Assembly: GCA_963629395.1 (NCBI GenBank)
Contig: CAVGIV010000084.1
Location: forward strand, 1-8,713
DNA length: 8,713 nucleotides
Origin: CAG-791 sp963629395
Lineage (GTDB): Bacteria > Bacillota > Clostridia > Lachnospirales > Lachnospiraceae
Direction: 5' to 3'
Part shown: positions 1 to 6,614 of the stretch, one piece after another
Layout of the letters: every line of letters begins with the position of its first letter
Numbering within the stretch: the first letter of the stretch is position 1
Program-made: the position numbers and the translations under genes
Notes under the pieces: generated by a model
Told to the model about the DNA's origin: nothing
Database searches by the model: none
Seen by the model: only the letters and a program-made list of their open reading frames with translations

Positions 1-30
1 AGTTACAATATAAAAAGATACAGCAACAAA

Positions 31-69
31 AAGAAGGGCGGCCTGAGAAATCGGGCAGCCTTTCTTCTT
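31..69 (+). terminator. Intrinsic terminator of an upstream off-window gene
   Basis: Bases 31-43 pair with 54-66 in a 13-step stem containing one G-A mismatch and one G-U pair. The loop is the ten bases 44-53. The 3' arm and what follows are T-rich (TTTCTTCTT, 61-69), and the 5' side is A-rich, as in Firmicutes intrinsic terminators. It lies before the first gene here, so it most likely ends a + strand transcript entering from the left and insulates the purine genes. The T tract is broken by C residues, so termination may be incomplete. Confidence 0.6.
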
Positions 70-96
70 GCGGGGATTACGGCGGCAGGGTAGAAT
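68..96 (+). promoter_or_regulatory. Possible sigma-A promoter for the purine gene pair
   Basis: TTGCGG at 68-73 and TAGAAT at 91-96 are separated by 17 bases. The -10 matches TATAAT at five of six positions, while the -35 matches only its TTG. It sits just after the terminator and would leave a leader of about 100 bases before the first gene. I saw no purine-riboswitch core in that leader. This is an inference from spacing and position only. Confidence 0.3.
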
Positions 97-206
97 AAGC
101 AGATGGTAGCCACTCAGGGGACATGCAGGACTGCAGGGCGGTTTTGCAGATAGCCTATGAATGGCTGCAGCAGAGGCATTGATTCAGCAAGAGTGCGACG
201 GAGGAA

Positions 207-932
207 ATGCAAGTGGCAAATCTGGAAGAAAGACTCAGAGACAGAAGCTATCCCGGCAGAGGCATACTGGTCGGCCGTTCGGTAAAGGGCGACAAGGCAG
301 TTATTGCGTATTTTATTATGGGACGCAGCAAGAACAGCAGGAACCGCGTCTTTGTGATGGATGGGGACGGCATTCGTACGCAGGCCTTCGATCCTGCGCA
401 GATGGAGGATCCGAGTCTGATCATCTATGCACCGGTCCGGGTTCTGGGCAATAAGACCATCGTTACAAACGGAGATCAGACCGATACCATTTATGATGGA
501 CTGGACCATCAGCTGACCTTTGAGCAGTCCCTTCGGACGCGCCGGTTTGAGCCGGACGGCCCGAATTATACACCCAGAATCTCTGCGGTTCTTCATATTG
601 AAGGCGGCACCTATAATTACGCAATGTCCATTCTCAAGACGGATCAGGGCGATCCTGAGACAACGCTTCGCTACAGCTTTGCCTATGAAGCGCCAAAGGC
701 TGGAAACGGCCGGTTCATTTCTACCTATGAAAACGATGGAAATCCGCTGCCGTCCTTTGCAGGAGAGCCGCTTTCCTGTGATTTTGACGAGGACTTCACG
801 TCTGGAATTGACAGCTTCACGAACCGGATCTGGGCAGCACTGAATGAGGATAATAAGGTTTCCCTGTTCACCCGGTTTATCGATATTGCAAGCGGCGAGA
901 CCGAGACGAGAATTGTGAACAGAAACGTATAA
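207..932 (+). CDS. purO: IMP cyclohydrolase, PurO type
   Basis: The enzyme would close the ring of FAICAR to give IMP, the last step of de novo purine synthesis, in the cytoplasm. The 241-residue product shows the PurO family pattern: YPGRG at residues 15-19, then the conserved block from FIMGRSKNSRN to RVF (36-49), and a PNYTPRIS segment near 119-126. PurO proteins have an Ntn-hydrolase-like fold and are unrelated to the cyclohydrolase half of PurH; they are best known from archaea. The next gene starts 17 bases later and supplies the preceding step, which strongly supports the call. Start choice is uncertain: the GGAGG at 200-204 lies only two bases from ATG 207 but eight bases from an in-frame GTG at 213, so the real protein may begin two residues later. 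No signal peptide or membrane segment is visible. Confidence 0.88.
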   Translation: MQVANLEERLRDRSYPGRGILVGRSVKGDKAVIAYFIMGRSKNSRNRVFVMDGDGIRTQAFDPAQMEDPSLIIYAPVRVLGNKTIVTNGDQTDTIYDGLDHQLTFEQSLRTRRFEPDGPNYTPRISAVLHIEGGTYNYAMSILKTDQGDPETTLRYSFAYEAPKAGNGRFISTYENDGNPLPSFAGEPLSCDFDEDFTSGIDSFTNRIWAALNEDNKVSLFTRFIDIASGETETRIVNRNV

Positions 933-949
933 CCGGCGGAGGAGTATCT

Positions 950-2128
950 ATGAATTCAATGGAGTTAAAATACGGCTGCAACCCCAACCAGAAGCCGGCG
1001 AGAGTTTACATGGAGGACGGAAGAGAGCTTCCGGTCACTGTTGTAAACGGTCGTCCCGGTTATATCAACCTGCTGGATGCCTTGAATGGCTGGCAGCTGG
1101 TGAACGAATTAAAGCGCGCGACAGGAAAGCCTGCTGCCGCTTCTTTTAAGCATGTATCTCCGGCAGGAGCGGCCATCGGCCTTCCCCTTTCGGAAACGGA
1201 AGCACAGATTTACTGGGTGGCGGACATGGGCGAGCTTTCGCCGATGGCAAGCGCCTATGCAAGAGCAAGGGGCGCAGATCGCATGAGCTCCTTCGGCGAT
1301 TTCATCTCCCTGTCTGATACCTGTGATGCCTGCACGGCGCGGCTGATCCAGCGCGAGGTTTCGGACGGTGTTATTGCGCCTGCGTATGATGAGGACGCAC
1401 TGGAAATTCTAAAAGCCAAGAAGAAGGGAAATTACTGCATCCTGCAGATGGATCCCTCCTACGAGCCGGCTCCGGTGGAGCACAAGCAGGTTTACGGCGT
1501 CACCTTCGAGCAGGGACGCAACAACGTCGTCATCGACGAGGAGATGTTCCGGAACATTGTGACGAAGAATAAAGATCTCCCGAAGGCGGCTGTGGATGAT
1601 ATGGCAATTGCTATGATCACGCTTAAGTATACACAGTCCAACTCGGTGTGCTACGTAAAGGGCGGTCAGGCCATCGGAATCGGCGCGGGACAGCAGTCCC
1701 GGATTCACTGCACACGGCTCGCCGGACAGAAGGCGGACAACTGGTGGCTTCGCCAGTCACCGAAGGTTCTAAGTCTTCCCTTTAGAGCTGATGTCAAGCG
1801 TGTGGACAAGGACAACGCCATCGATCTGTATATCGGCGACGAATACGAGGATCTTCTGGAGGAAGGCAGCTGGCAGCGCGTGTTCACGCAAAAGCCCGAG
1901 GTGTTCACAAGAGAAGAGAAAAAAGAGTGGCTGGCCAGGAACACCGACGTGGTTCTGGGCTCGGATGCCTTTTTCCCGTTCGGCGACAACATTGAGCGTG
2001 CGTATAAGAGCGGTGTCAAGTACGTGGCAGAGCCGGGCGGCTCTGTGCGGGATGACAATGTCATTGAGGCGGCGGACCGCCATGACATGGTGATGTGCTT
2101 TACGGGACTTCGCCTGTTCCACCACTGA
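950..2128 (+). CDS. purH: Stand-alone AICAR formyltransferase (PurH C-terminal domain only)
   Basis: This enzyme transfers a formyl group from 10-formyl-tetrahydrofolate to AICAR, giving FAICAR for the cyclohydrolase encoded just upstream. The 392 residues contain the catalytic Lys-His pair in SFKHVSPAGAA (K67-H68), an ARARGADRMSSFGDF block, the YTQSNSVCY segment, GIGAGQQSRIHCTRLAG, SDAFFPFGDNI, PGGSVRDD and the family's terminal RLFHH. The N-terminal IMP cyclohydrolase (MGS-like) domain of PurH is absent, so this is the arrangement called PurV in archaeal work. Length and internal blocks, including the NTWWLR-like NWWLR and the VTKNKDLP segment, resemble the formyltransferase half of human ATIC more than the shorter bacterial PurH domain. 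Start ATG 950 has a strong GGCGGAGGAG upstream at 935-944. Function is very likely; the eukaryote-like ancestry is from memory of ATIC and needs a tree. Confidence 0.92.
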   Translation: MNSMELKYGCNPNQKPARVYMEDGRELPVTVVNGRPGYINLLDALNGWQLVNELKRATGKPAAASFKHVSPAGAAIGLPLSETEAQIYWVADMGELSPMASAYARARGADRMSSFGDFISLSDTCDACTARLIQREVSDGVIAPAYDEDALEILKAKKKGNYCILQMDPSYEPAPVEHKQVYGVTFEQGRNNVVIDEEMFRNIVTKNKDLPKAAVDDMAIAMITLKYTQSNSVCYVKGGQAIGIGAGQQSRIHCTRLAGQKADNWWLRQSPKVLSLPFRADVKRVDKDNAIDLYIGDEYEDLLEEGSWQRVFTQKPEVFTREEKKEWLARNTDVVLGSDAFFPFGDNIERAYKSGVKYVAEPGGSVRDDNVIEAADRHDMVMCFTGLRLFHH

Positions 2129-2186
2129 GGTTGGTGATACTCGAAAATGCCCGATGTATATAGATGAGTTATAGGACTGAATTGAA

Positions 2187-2738
2187 ATGCGTGTAGGAAC
2201 AGGATATGACGTGCACAAGCTGGTCGAGGGCCGCAGGTGCATCATAGGGGGTGTAGACATCCCCTATGAAAAAGGGCTTGCAGGACATTCCGATGCGGAT
2301 GTTCTCCTGCATGCGATTATGGATGCGCTTCTGGGCGCGGCTGCGCTGGGCGACATCGGCAAGTGGTTCCCGGATACGGATCCGGAGTGGGAAGGCGCTG
2401 ATTCGCTGAAGCTGACCAGAAGAGTCGGAGAAATTCTGAGCGAAAATGGATTTCTCATTGAGAATATTGATGCGACGATCATTGCCCAGGCACCGAAAAT
2501 GCGTCCGCACATTGATGCGATGCGCAGCAACATTGCAGAGGCGCTGGGGCTGGAGCTGGAGCAGGTCAGTGTGAAGGCTACGACCGAGGAGCACCTGGGC
2601 TTTACCGGGCGCGGGGAAGGAATTTCCTCGCAGGCTGTGTGCCTTCTGACATCGCCCAGAGACCTTGTCGCTCAGCAGGTGGCCCTGAATACCGAAGGCG
2701 GGTGCGGCGGCTGCAGCGGATGCGGTGGTATGCAGTGA
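2187..2738 (+). CDS. ispF: 2-C-methyl-D-erythritol 2,4-cyclodiphosphate synthase with Cys-Gly tail
   Basis: IspF converts CDP-ME 2-phosphate to the cyclic diphosphate in the MEP isoprenoid pathway. Residues match the family in E. coli numbering: the metal ligands D8 and H10 in GYDVH and H42, the active-site H34 in AGHSDAD, the DIGKWFPDTD loop at 56-65, and KATTEEHLGFTGRGEGI at 130-146. The fold normally ends near residue 160. Here it continues to 183 and finishes with GGCGGCSGCGGMQ, giving cysteines 173, 176 and 179 (CxxCxxC), encoded by an imperfect triple nine-base repeat at 2697-2723. The tail's role is unknown; metal binding is a guess. A modest TAGGA at 2172-2176 lies ten bases before the ATG. 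The frequent partner ispD is not in the window. A strong hairpin occupies codons 19-28. Confidence 0.93.
   Translation: MRVGTGYDVHKLVEGRRCIIGGVDIPYEKGLAGHSDADVLLHAIMDALLGAAALGDIGKWFPDTDPEWEGADSLKLTRRVGEILSENGFLIENIDATIIAQAPKMRPHIDAMRSNIAEALGLELEQVSVKATTEEHLGFTGRGEGISSQAVCLLTSPRDLVAQQVALNTEGGCGGCSGCGGMQ
2242..2269 (+). other. Hairpin in the early ispF coding sequence
   Basis: Bases 2242-2253 pair with 2258-2269 in a 12-step stem with one G-U pair and a TAGA loop. The core CATAGGGG/CCCCTATG is a perfect eight-base match. It begins 55 bases after the ispF start codon. It is followed by A residues on the + strand, so it is not terminator-like. It could slow ribosomes or affect mRNA stability, or it may be chance in coding sequence. 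Confidence 0.45.
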
Positions 2739-2836
2739 GAATGGAACATGAGCAGGTGTAAAGCCGCGCAGCAGCAATTCTGCGAATGGGATCTGACTGG
2801 CACGGTAAGAATGGCTTGGAAGGAAGTGCATCCTGT

Positions 2837-3613
2837 ATGGGGATGATTCAGACGGTAAAGGAAGAAATTGAAATCATAAAGGACCGGGACCCGGCGCTGC
2901 ACAGCGTCTGGGAGGTTTTCCTGTATCCGAGCTTCTGGGCAATTCTGTCTTACCGCAGGGCGCACAGGCAGTATCTGAAGGGACATTATTTTCGCGCCCG
3001 GTGGATTTCCCAGAGAAGTGCCAGGAAGACGCGCATAGAGATCCATCCCGGCGCACAGATCGGAAAGGGACTTTTTATTGATCACGGAACCGGCGTGGTG
3101 ATCGGAGAGACGACGATCATCGGTGACAACTGTACGCTCTACCAAGGCGTGACGCTGGGCGGCACGGGGAAGGAGCAGGGCAAGCGCCACCCGACACTGG
3201 GCAATAATGTCATGGTGGGCGCCGGCGCGAAGGTCCTTGGATCCTTTAAAATCGGAGATAACTGCCGGGTGGCGGCAGGAAGCGTTGTGCTGCAGGAGGT
3301 TCCGGCGAATTGTACCGTAGTGGGTATTCCGGGCCGCGTCGTGAAGATGGTTTCCGGCAAGACCAGGGGCGGCTGCGGGGAGCTGGATCAGATTCATTTC
3401 CCGGATCCGGTTCGTTCGGATATTGTGTGTCTTAACCGCGGTCAGACCGCCATTGCAAATCAGCTGGTGGATCTGCAGAATGAAATTCGAGAGGATAAGG
3501 CACAGCACCGGAGATTCCGAGAGGAGCTGGATGCCGAGCGCCTGGAGAATGAGAAGCTTCGGCAGGAGTGCGAGGCACTTCGAAGGCAGCTGCAAGCAGA
3601 GGGTTCACGTTGA
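2837..3613 (+). CDS. cysE: Serine O-acetyltransferase with C-terminal coiled coil
   Basis: CysE acetylates L-serine with acetyl-CoA to give O-acetylserine, the cysteine precursor. Starting at ATG 2837 the protein has 258 residues. A short helical N-terminal part (about 1-62) precedes the left-handed beta-helix of hexapeptide repeats (about 67-170), with EIHPGAQIG, the catalytic-type DHGTG (H83), VVIGET, VTLGGTGK and GAGAKVLG. The N-terminal part is short, as in the B. subtilis enzyme. After residue 175 comes an unusual tail; about 205-253 is rich in Glu, Arg, Leu and Lys with heptad spacing and predicts by eye as a coiled coil ending in GSR. The classical C-terminal Ile used to dock CysK is absent. 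A GGAAGGAAG site at 2818-2826 fits ATG 2837, while ATG 2786 has no good site; ATG 2843 is also possible. The cysteinyl-tRNA synthetase gene follows after 63 bases. Confidence 0.92.
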   Translation: MGMIQTVKEEIEIIKDRDPALHSVWEVFLYPSFWAILSYRRAHRQYLKGHYFRARWISQRSARKTRIEIHPGAQIGKGLFIDHGTGVVIGETTIIGDNCTLYQGVTLGGTGKEQGKRHPTLGNNVMVGAGAKVLGSFKIGDNCRVAAGSVVLQEVPANCTVVGIPGRVVKMVSGKTRGGCGELDQIHFPDPVRSDIVCLNRGQTAIANQLVDLQNEIREDKAQHRRFREELDAERLENEKLRQECEALRRQLQAEGSR

Positions 3614-3676
3614 AATATGGCAGGTGCTAAACAGATACCAAATCGATGTACGCAAAACCGCGTCAGGAGAGAATAA

Positions 3677-5101
3677 ATGGCAATCGAAATCTATAATACA
3701 CAAAGCAAGCGTCTTGAGGAGTTTAAGCCCATAGAAGAGGGAAAGGTGCGCATGTATGTGTGCGGACCTACCGTATACAATCTGATTCATATCGGAAATG
3801 CACGCCCGATGATCGTATTCGATACGGTGCGTCGTTATTTTGAATACAAGGGCTATCAGGTCAATTATGTATCCAACTTTACGGACGTTGACGATAAGAT
3901 CATCAAGGCAGCGAACGCAGAGGGAGTGGATTCCTCAGTGATCTCGGAGCGCTATATTGAGGAATGCAAAAAGGATATGGCGTCCCTGAACGTGAAGCCG
4001 GCCACCACGCACCCGCAGGCAACCCAGGAAATTCAGGGCATGATCGAGATGATTCAGACGCTCATCGACAACGGGTATGCGTATGTGGCGGAGGACGGAA
4101 CTGTCTATTTCTCGGTTCGCATGGATCGTCAGTACGGCAAGCTTTCCCATAAGAATCTGAATGATCTGAAATTCAACATGCGCGATATCGCCGTTTCCGG
4201 TGAGGAGCAAAAAAGGGATCCTCTGGACTTTGTTCTCTGGAAGCCTAAAAAGGATGGAGAGCCGTACTGGGAGTCGCCGTGGTGCAACGGACGCCCCGGC
4301 TGGCACATCGAGTGCTCGGTGATGTCCCGCAAGTACCTTGGAGAGACCATCGACATCCATGCCGGCGGAGAGGACCTTATTTTCCCTCATCACGAGAATG
4401 AGATCGCGCAGTCGGAGTGCGCCAACGGAAAGCCGTTCGTGCATTACTGGATGCACAATGCCTTTTTGAATATTGACAATCATAAGATGTCCAAGTCGCT
4501 TGGCAATTTTAAGACGGTGCGGGATATCATTACGCAGTATGATCCGCAGGTGCTGCGCTGCCTTATGCTCAGCGCGCATTACCGGAGCCCTCTGAATTTC
4601 TCCGCTGATCTTATGGCGGCGGCCAAGGCCTCCTATGAGCGCATCACAACCTGCATGGAGAATCTGAACTACCGGTTGTCCAGGGTAAAGGCCGCTGATC
4701 TTGCAGAGGCGGAGAACGCTGTTCTTGCGGAGGCAGAGGCGTGCCGCAAGGAGTTTGAGACGGCCATGGACGATGACTTCAATACAGCAGATGCGCTGGC
4801 CGGCGTTTTTGATCTTGTGAAGCTCATCAATACAAAGACAAGCGAGGAAAGCTCCGAGGCACTGCTCAAGGCTTTGAAGCAGGAGCTAAGTGAACTGTGC
4901 GACGTGCTCGGACTGATCGCAGAGCGCACGGTTGAGACGTCGGAGGATGAGACTGCCTGGGTGGAGGACATGATTGCCCAGCGCCAGGAAGCGAGAAAGA
5001 ACAAGGATTTTGCAAAGGCGGATGCGATTCGTGATGAGCTTTCGGCAAAGGGAATTGTTCTGGAGGATACCCGCGAGGGAGTGAAATGGAAGAAGGCGTA
5101 A
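3677..5101 (+). CDS. cysS: Cysteinyl-tRNA synthetase
   Basis: This class I synthetase charges tRNA-Cys in the cytoplasm. The 474-residue length is normal. Seen in order are MYVCGPTVYN with zinc ligand C29, the HIGH-like HIGN at 38-41, FTDVDDKII at 68-76, the second zinc ligand C213 in GWHIECSVMS, H238 and E242 in the FPHHENE segment, and the KMSKS loop at 270-274. The C-terminal DALR-like helical region and a final R/K-rich segment (about residues 430-474) follow. AGGAG at 3665-3669 lies seven bases before the ATG. The cysE-cysS pairing also occurs in Bacillus, where a T-box controls it; I found no T-box in the short gaps here. The 3' end overlaps mrnC by 16 bases, suggesting translational coupling. 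Confidence 0.97.
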   Translation: MAIEIYNTQSKRLEEFKPIEEGKVRMYVCGPTVYNLIHIGNARPMIVFDTVRRYFEYKGYQVNYVSNFTDVDDKIIKAANAEGVDSSVISERYIEECKKDMASLNVKPATTHPQATQEIQGMIEMIQTLIDNGYAYVAEDGTVYFSVRMDRQYGKLSHKNLNDLKFNMRDIAVSGEEQKRDPLDFVLWKPKKDGEPYWESPWCNGRPGWHIECSVMSRKYLGETIDIHAGGEDLIFPHHENEIAQSECANGKPFVHYWMHNAFLNIDNHKMSKSLGNFKTVRDIITQYDPQVLRCLMLSAHYRSPLNFSADLMAAAKASYERITTCMENLNYRLSRVKAADLAEAENAVLAEAEACRKEFETAMDDDFNTADALAGVFDLVKLINTKTSEESSEALLKALKQELSELCDVLGLIAERTVETSEDETAWVEDMIAQRQEARKNKDFAKADAIRDELSAKGIVLEDTREGVKWKKA

Positions 5102-5565
5102 CGCACGAGCGGCCCTGCGGGAGTGCGGCGGCTGCTGCGGACTTTTGCGGGGAGGTTCTGCGGATCTTTCCGCAAAGGCCGGTGGACATCCGCACATATT
5201 CGCCGCTGGCACTGGCGTTTCTCGGTGACGGAATCTATTCGGCGATCGTTCGCACGATGGTGATCTCTAAGGGAAACTGCCAGGCCAGAAAGCTTCACGA
5301 AAGGACAAGACGACTGGTTTCGGCAAGTGCCCAGGCCAGAATCGGGGATGCCATCTGGGAGCTTTTAACGCAGGAGGAGCAGCGCATGTACCACAGAGGG
5401 CGCAATGCCAATCCGCCGCATCATGCCAAAAGCGCATCCTACGAGGAGTATATGAAGGCGACTGCGCTGGAGACGCTGTGCGGATACCTTTACCTGAAGG
5501 GAGAGACTGCAAGGTTTCTGGAGCTTTTGAAGGAGGGAATCGAGCGGGCAGGTATCATGGGCTAA
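5086..5565 (+). CDS. mrnC: Mini-ribonuclease III
   Basis: Mini-III is a small RNase III-family dimer without a dsRNA-binding domain that trims the ends of 23S rRNA precursor in Firmicutes. The 159-residue product has the family blocks YSPLALAFLGDGIY with the catalytic-type D48, a central basic helix QARKLHERTRRLVSA, GRNANPPHHAKSASY, and EYMKATALETLCGYLYL with the second acidic residue E129. About 30 N-terminal residues, Ala-rich and with two Cys, precede the domain and are longer than in B. subtilis as I recall it. The start ATG lies inside cysS, after GAGGGA at 5075-5080. An internal start is possible but none is clearly better. The neighbour rlmB also acts on 23S rRNA, so the two form a ribosome-maturation pair. 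Confidence 0.93.
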   Translation: MEEGVTHERPCGSAAAAADFCGEVLRIFPQRPVDIRTYSPLALAFLGDGIYSAIVRTMVISKGNCQARKLHERTRRLVSASAQARIGDAIWELLTQEEQRMYHRGRNANPPHHAKSASYEEYMKATALETLCGYLYLKGETARFLELLKEGIERAGIMG

Positions 5566-5589
5566 ACGCGCCATGAGAGCAAGCACTCG

Positions 5590-5616
5590 CCAGAGTTCTG
5601 AACCTTTGAACTCTGG
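5590..5616 (+). other. Perfect intergenic hairpin between mrnC and rlmB
   Basis: CCAGAGTTC at 5590-5598 is the exact reverse complement of GAACTCTGG at 5608-5616, with a nine-base loop. No T run follows (TGTTATCACG), so a simple intrinsic terminator is unlikely. It fills most of the 77-base gap, which is the largest in the mrnC-rlmB-sigH part. It may be an mRNA processing or stability element; this is inference. Confidence 0.55.
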
Positions 5617-5642
5617 TGTTATCACGTTAGGACAGAGAGGAA

Positions 5643-6614
5643 ATGATAAAAGACATGGAACATAAGATCTCCAGCCGTAAGTATGCACAGCAGAAGCAGG
5701 CTGACAAGGAAGCCGGACGCAAGAAGGGACAAAAGCCTCTAAAGGATGAGGAGCACCGCGGCAAGAGCGCAGCAGGTGCAGAGGGCAGTACGGGAAGCCG
5801 CCGGAGAAAAAAGGCATCCGGCGGCCAGAAGCACCAGTCCTATGTGAACTATAAGCTGGATGACAATACATCGATTGGCGAAAATGAGAGCCGCGTGGAA
5901 GGAAGAAATGCGGTGACAGAGGCGTTCCGCAGCGGGCGGACGGTGGACCGTCTGTACGTTCTGGACGGCTGCCAGGACGGTGCGGTGAACACCATCAAGC
6001 GGGAAGCGGCAAAGGCCGGTACTCCCATCAAGTATGTCTCCAGAGAGCGTCTGGATCAGATGTCCGAGACGGGAAGTCACCAGGGGGTTCTGGCGGTTCT
6101 GGCGGCGTATCATTATTCCGAGCTGGAGGACATGTTCGAGCTGGCTCAAAAGCGGGGAGAAGATCCGTTTTTTATCCTGCTGGACAACATTGAGGATCCG
6201 CACAATCTGGGAGCCATCCTGCGTACCGCCAATATTGTCGGAGCACATGGCGTCATCATTCCGAAGGACCGGGCGGTTGGCCTTACGGCAACCGTTGCCA
6301 AGGCATCGGCGGGTGCCATCAATTACACGCCGGTTGTAAAGGTCACCAACATGGCCGCGACCATTGAGGAGCTCAAGGGAAAGGGAATGTGGTTTGTCTG
6401 CGCGGACATGGACGGAACGCCGATGACCAAGCTCAATCTTGCCGGCTCCATAGGACTGGTGATTGGCAATGAGGGAAGCGGCGTCTCACGCCTCGTGAAG
6501 GAGAAGTGCGACATCATTGCGTCCATCCCGCAAAAGGGGCAGATCAATTCTCTGAATGCGTCGGTGGCGATGGGGGTTTTGTCCTACGAGATCCTGCGGC
6601 AGAGGAGTATATGA
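5643..6614 (+). CDS. rlmB: 23S rRNA 2'-O-methyltransferase, TrmH/RlmB family
   Basis: This SPOUT-class enzyme uses S-adenosylmethionine to methylate a ribose in 23S rRNA (Gm2251 in E. coli for RlmB). The 323 residues comprise a Lys/Arg-rich, probably disordered N-terminus (1-75), a SpoU substrate-binding domain (about 82-158, from ESRVEGRNAV to GSHQGVLAV), and a trefoil-knot catalytic domain (about 175-320). Motif 1 is NIEDPHNLGAILRTA (182-196), motif 2 LVIGNEGSGVSR (272-283), and motif 3 SLNASVAMGVLSYE (303-316). The basic N-terminal extension is common in Firmicutes homologues. The family has several paralogues, so the exact rRNA target is inferred from the mrnC neighbour. The start is uncertain: AGAGAGG at 5634-5640 is two bases from ATG 5643 and 14 from ATG 5655. 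The stop overlaps the sigH start as ATGA. Confidence 0.9.
   Translation: MIKDMEHKISSRKYAQQKQADKEAGRKKGQKPLKDEEHRGKSAAGAEGSTGSRRRKKASGGQKHQSYVNYKLDDNTSIGENESRVEGRNAVTEAFRSGRTVDRLYVLDGCQDGAVNTIKREAAKAGTPIKYVSRERLDQMSETGSHQGVLAVLAAYHYSELEDMFELAQKRGEDPFFILLDNIEDPHNLGAILRTANIVGAHGVIIPKDRAVGLTATVAKASAGAINYTPVVKVTNMAATIEELKGKGMWFVCADMDGTPMTKLNLAGSIGLVIGNEGSGVSRLVKEKCDIIASIPQKGQINSLNASVAMGVLSYEILRQRSI

Noticed and set aside
97..200. Purine riboswitch or PurR box in the purO leader
   Set aside because: No riboswitch core or recognisable PurR box was seen; only weak CTGCAG-based pairings occur.
161..454. Small + strand frame of 97 codons overlapping purO
   Set aside because: It is out of frame with the well-conserved PurO protein and its product looks like no known domain.
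2131..2164. Possible promoter before ispF (TTGGTG and TATATA)
   Set aside because: The spacing is about 20 bases and both hexamers are weak; a promoter here is likely on functional grounds but cannot be pinned to bases.
2672..3595. 307-codon - strand frame opposite cysE
   Set aside because: Its product is low-complexity, rich in Leu/His/Pro, and lies opposite a well-supported gene.
3614..3676. ACCGCG before cysS, resembling the end of a T-box antiterminator motif
   Set aside because: Only six bases match, the gap is 63 bases, and there is no room for the specifier stem or a terminator.
6506..6610. Longer N-terminus for SigH from ATG 6506
   Set aside because: This part lies inside the conserved motif 3 of rlmB and has no family similarity; ATG 6611 has a good ribosome site and an ATGA overlap.
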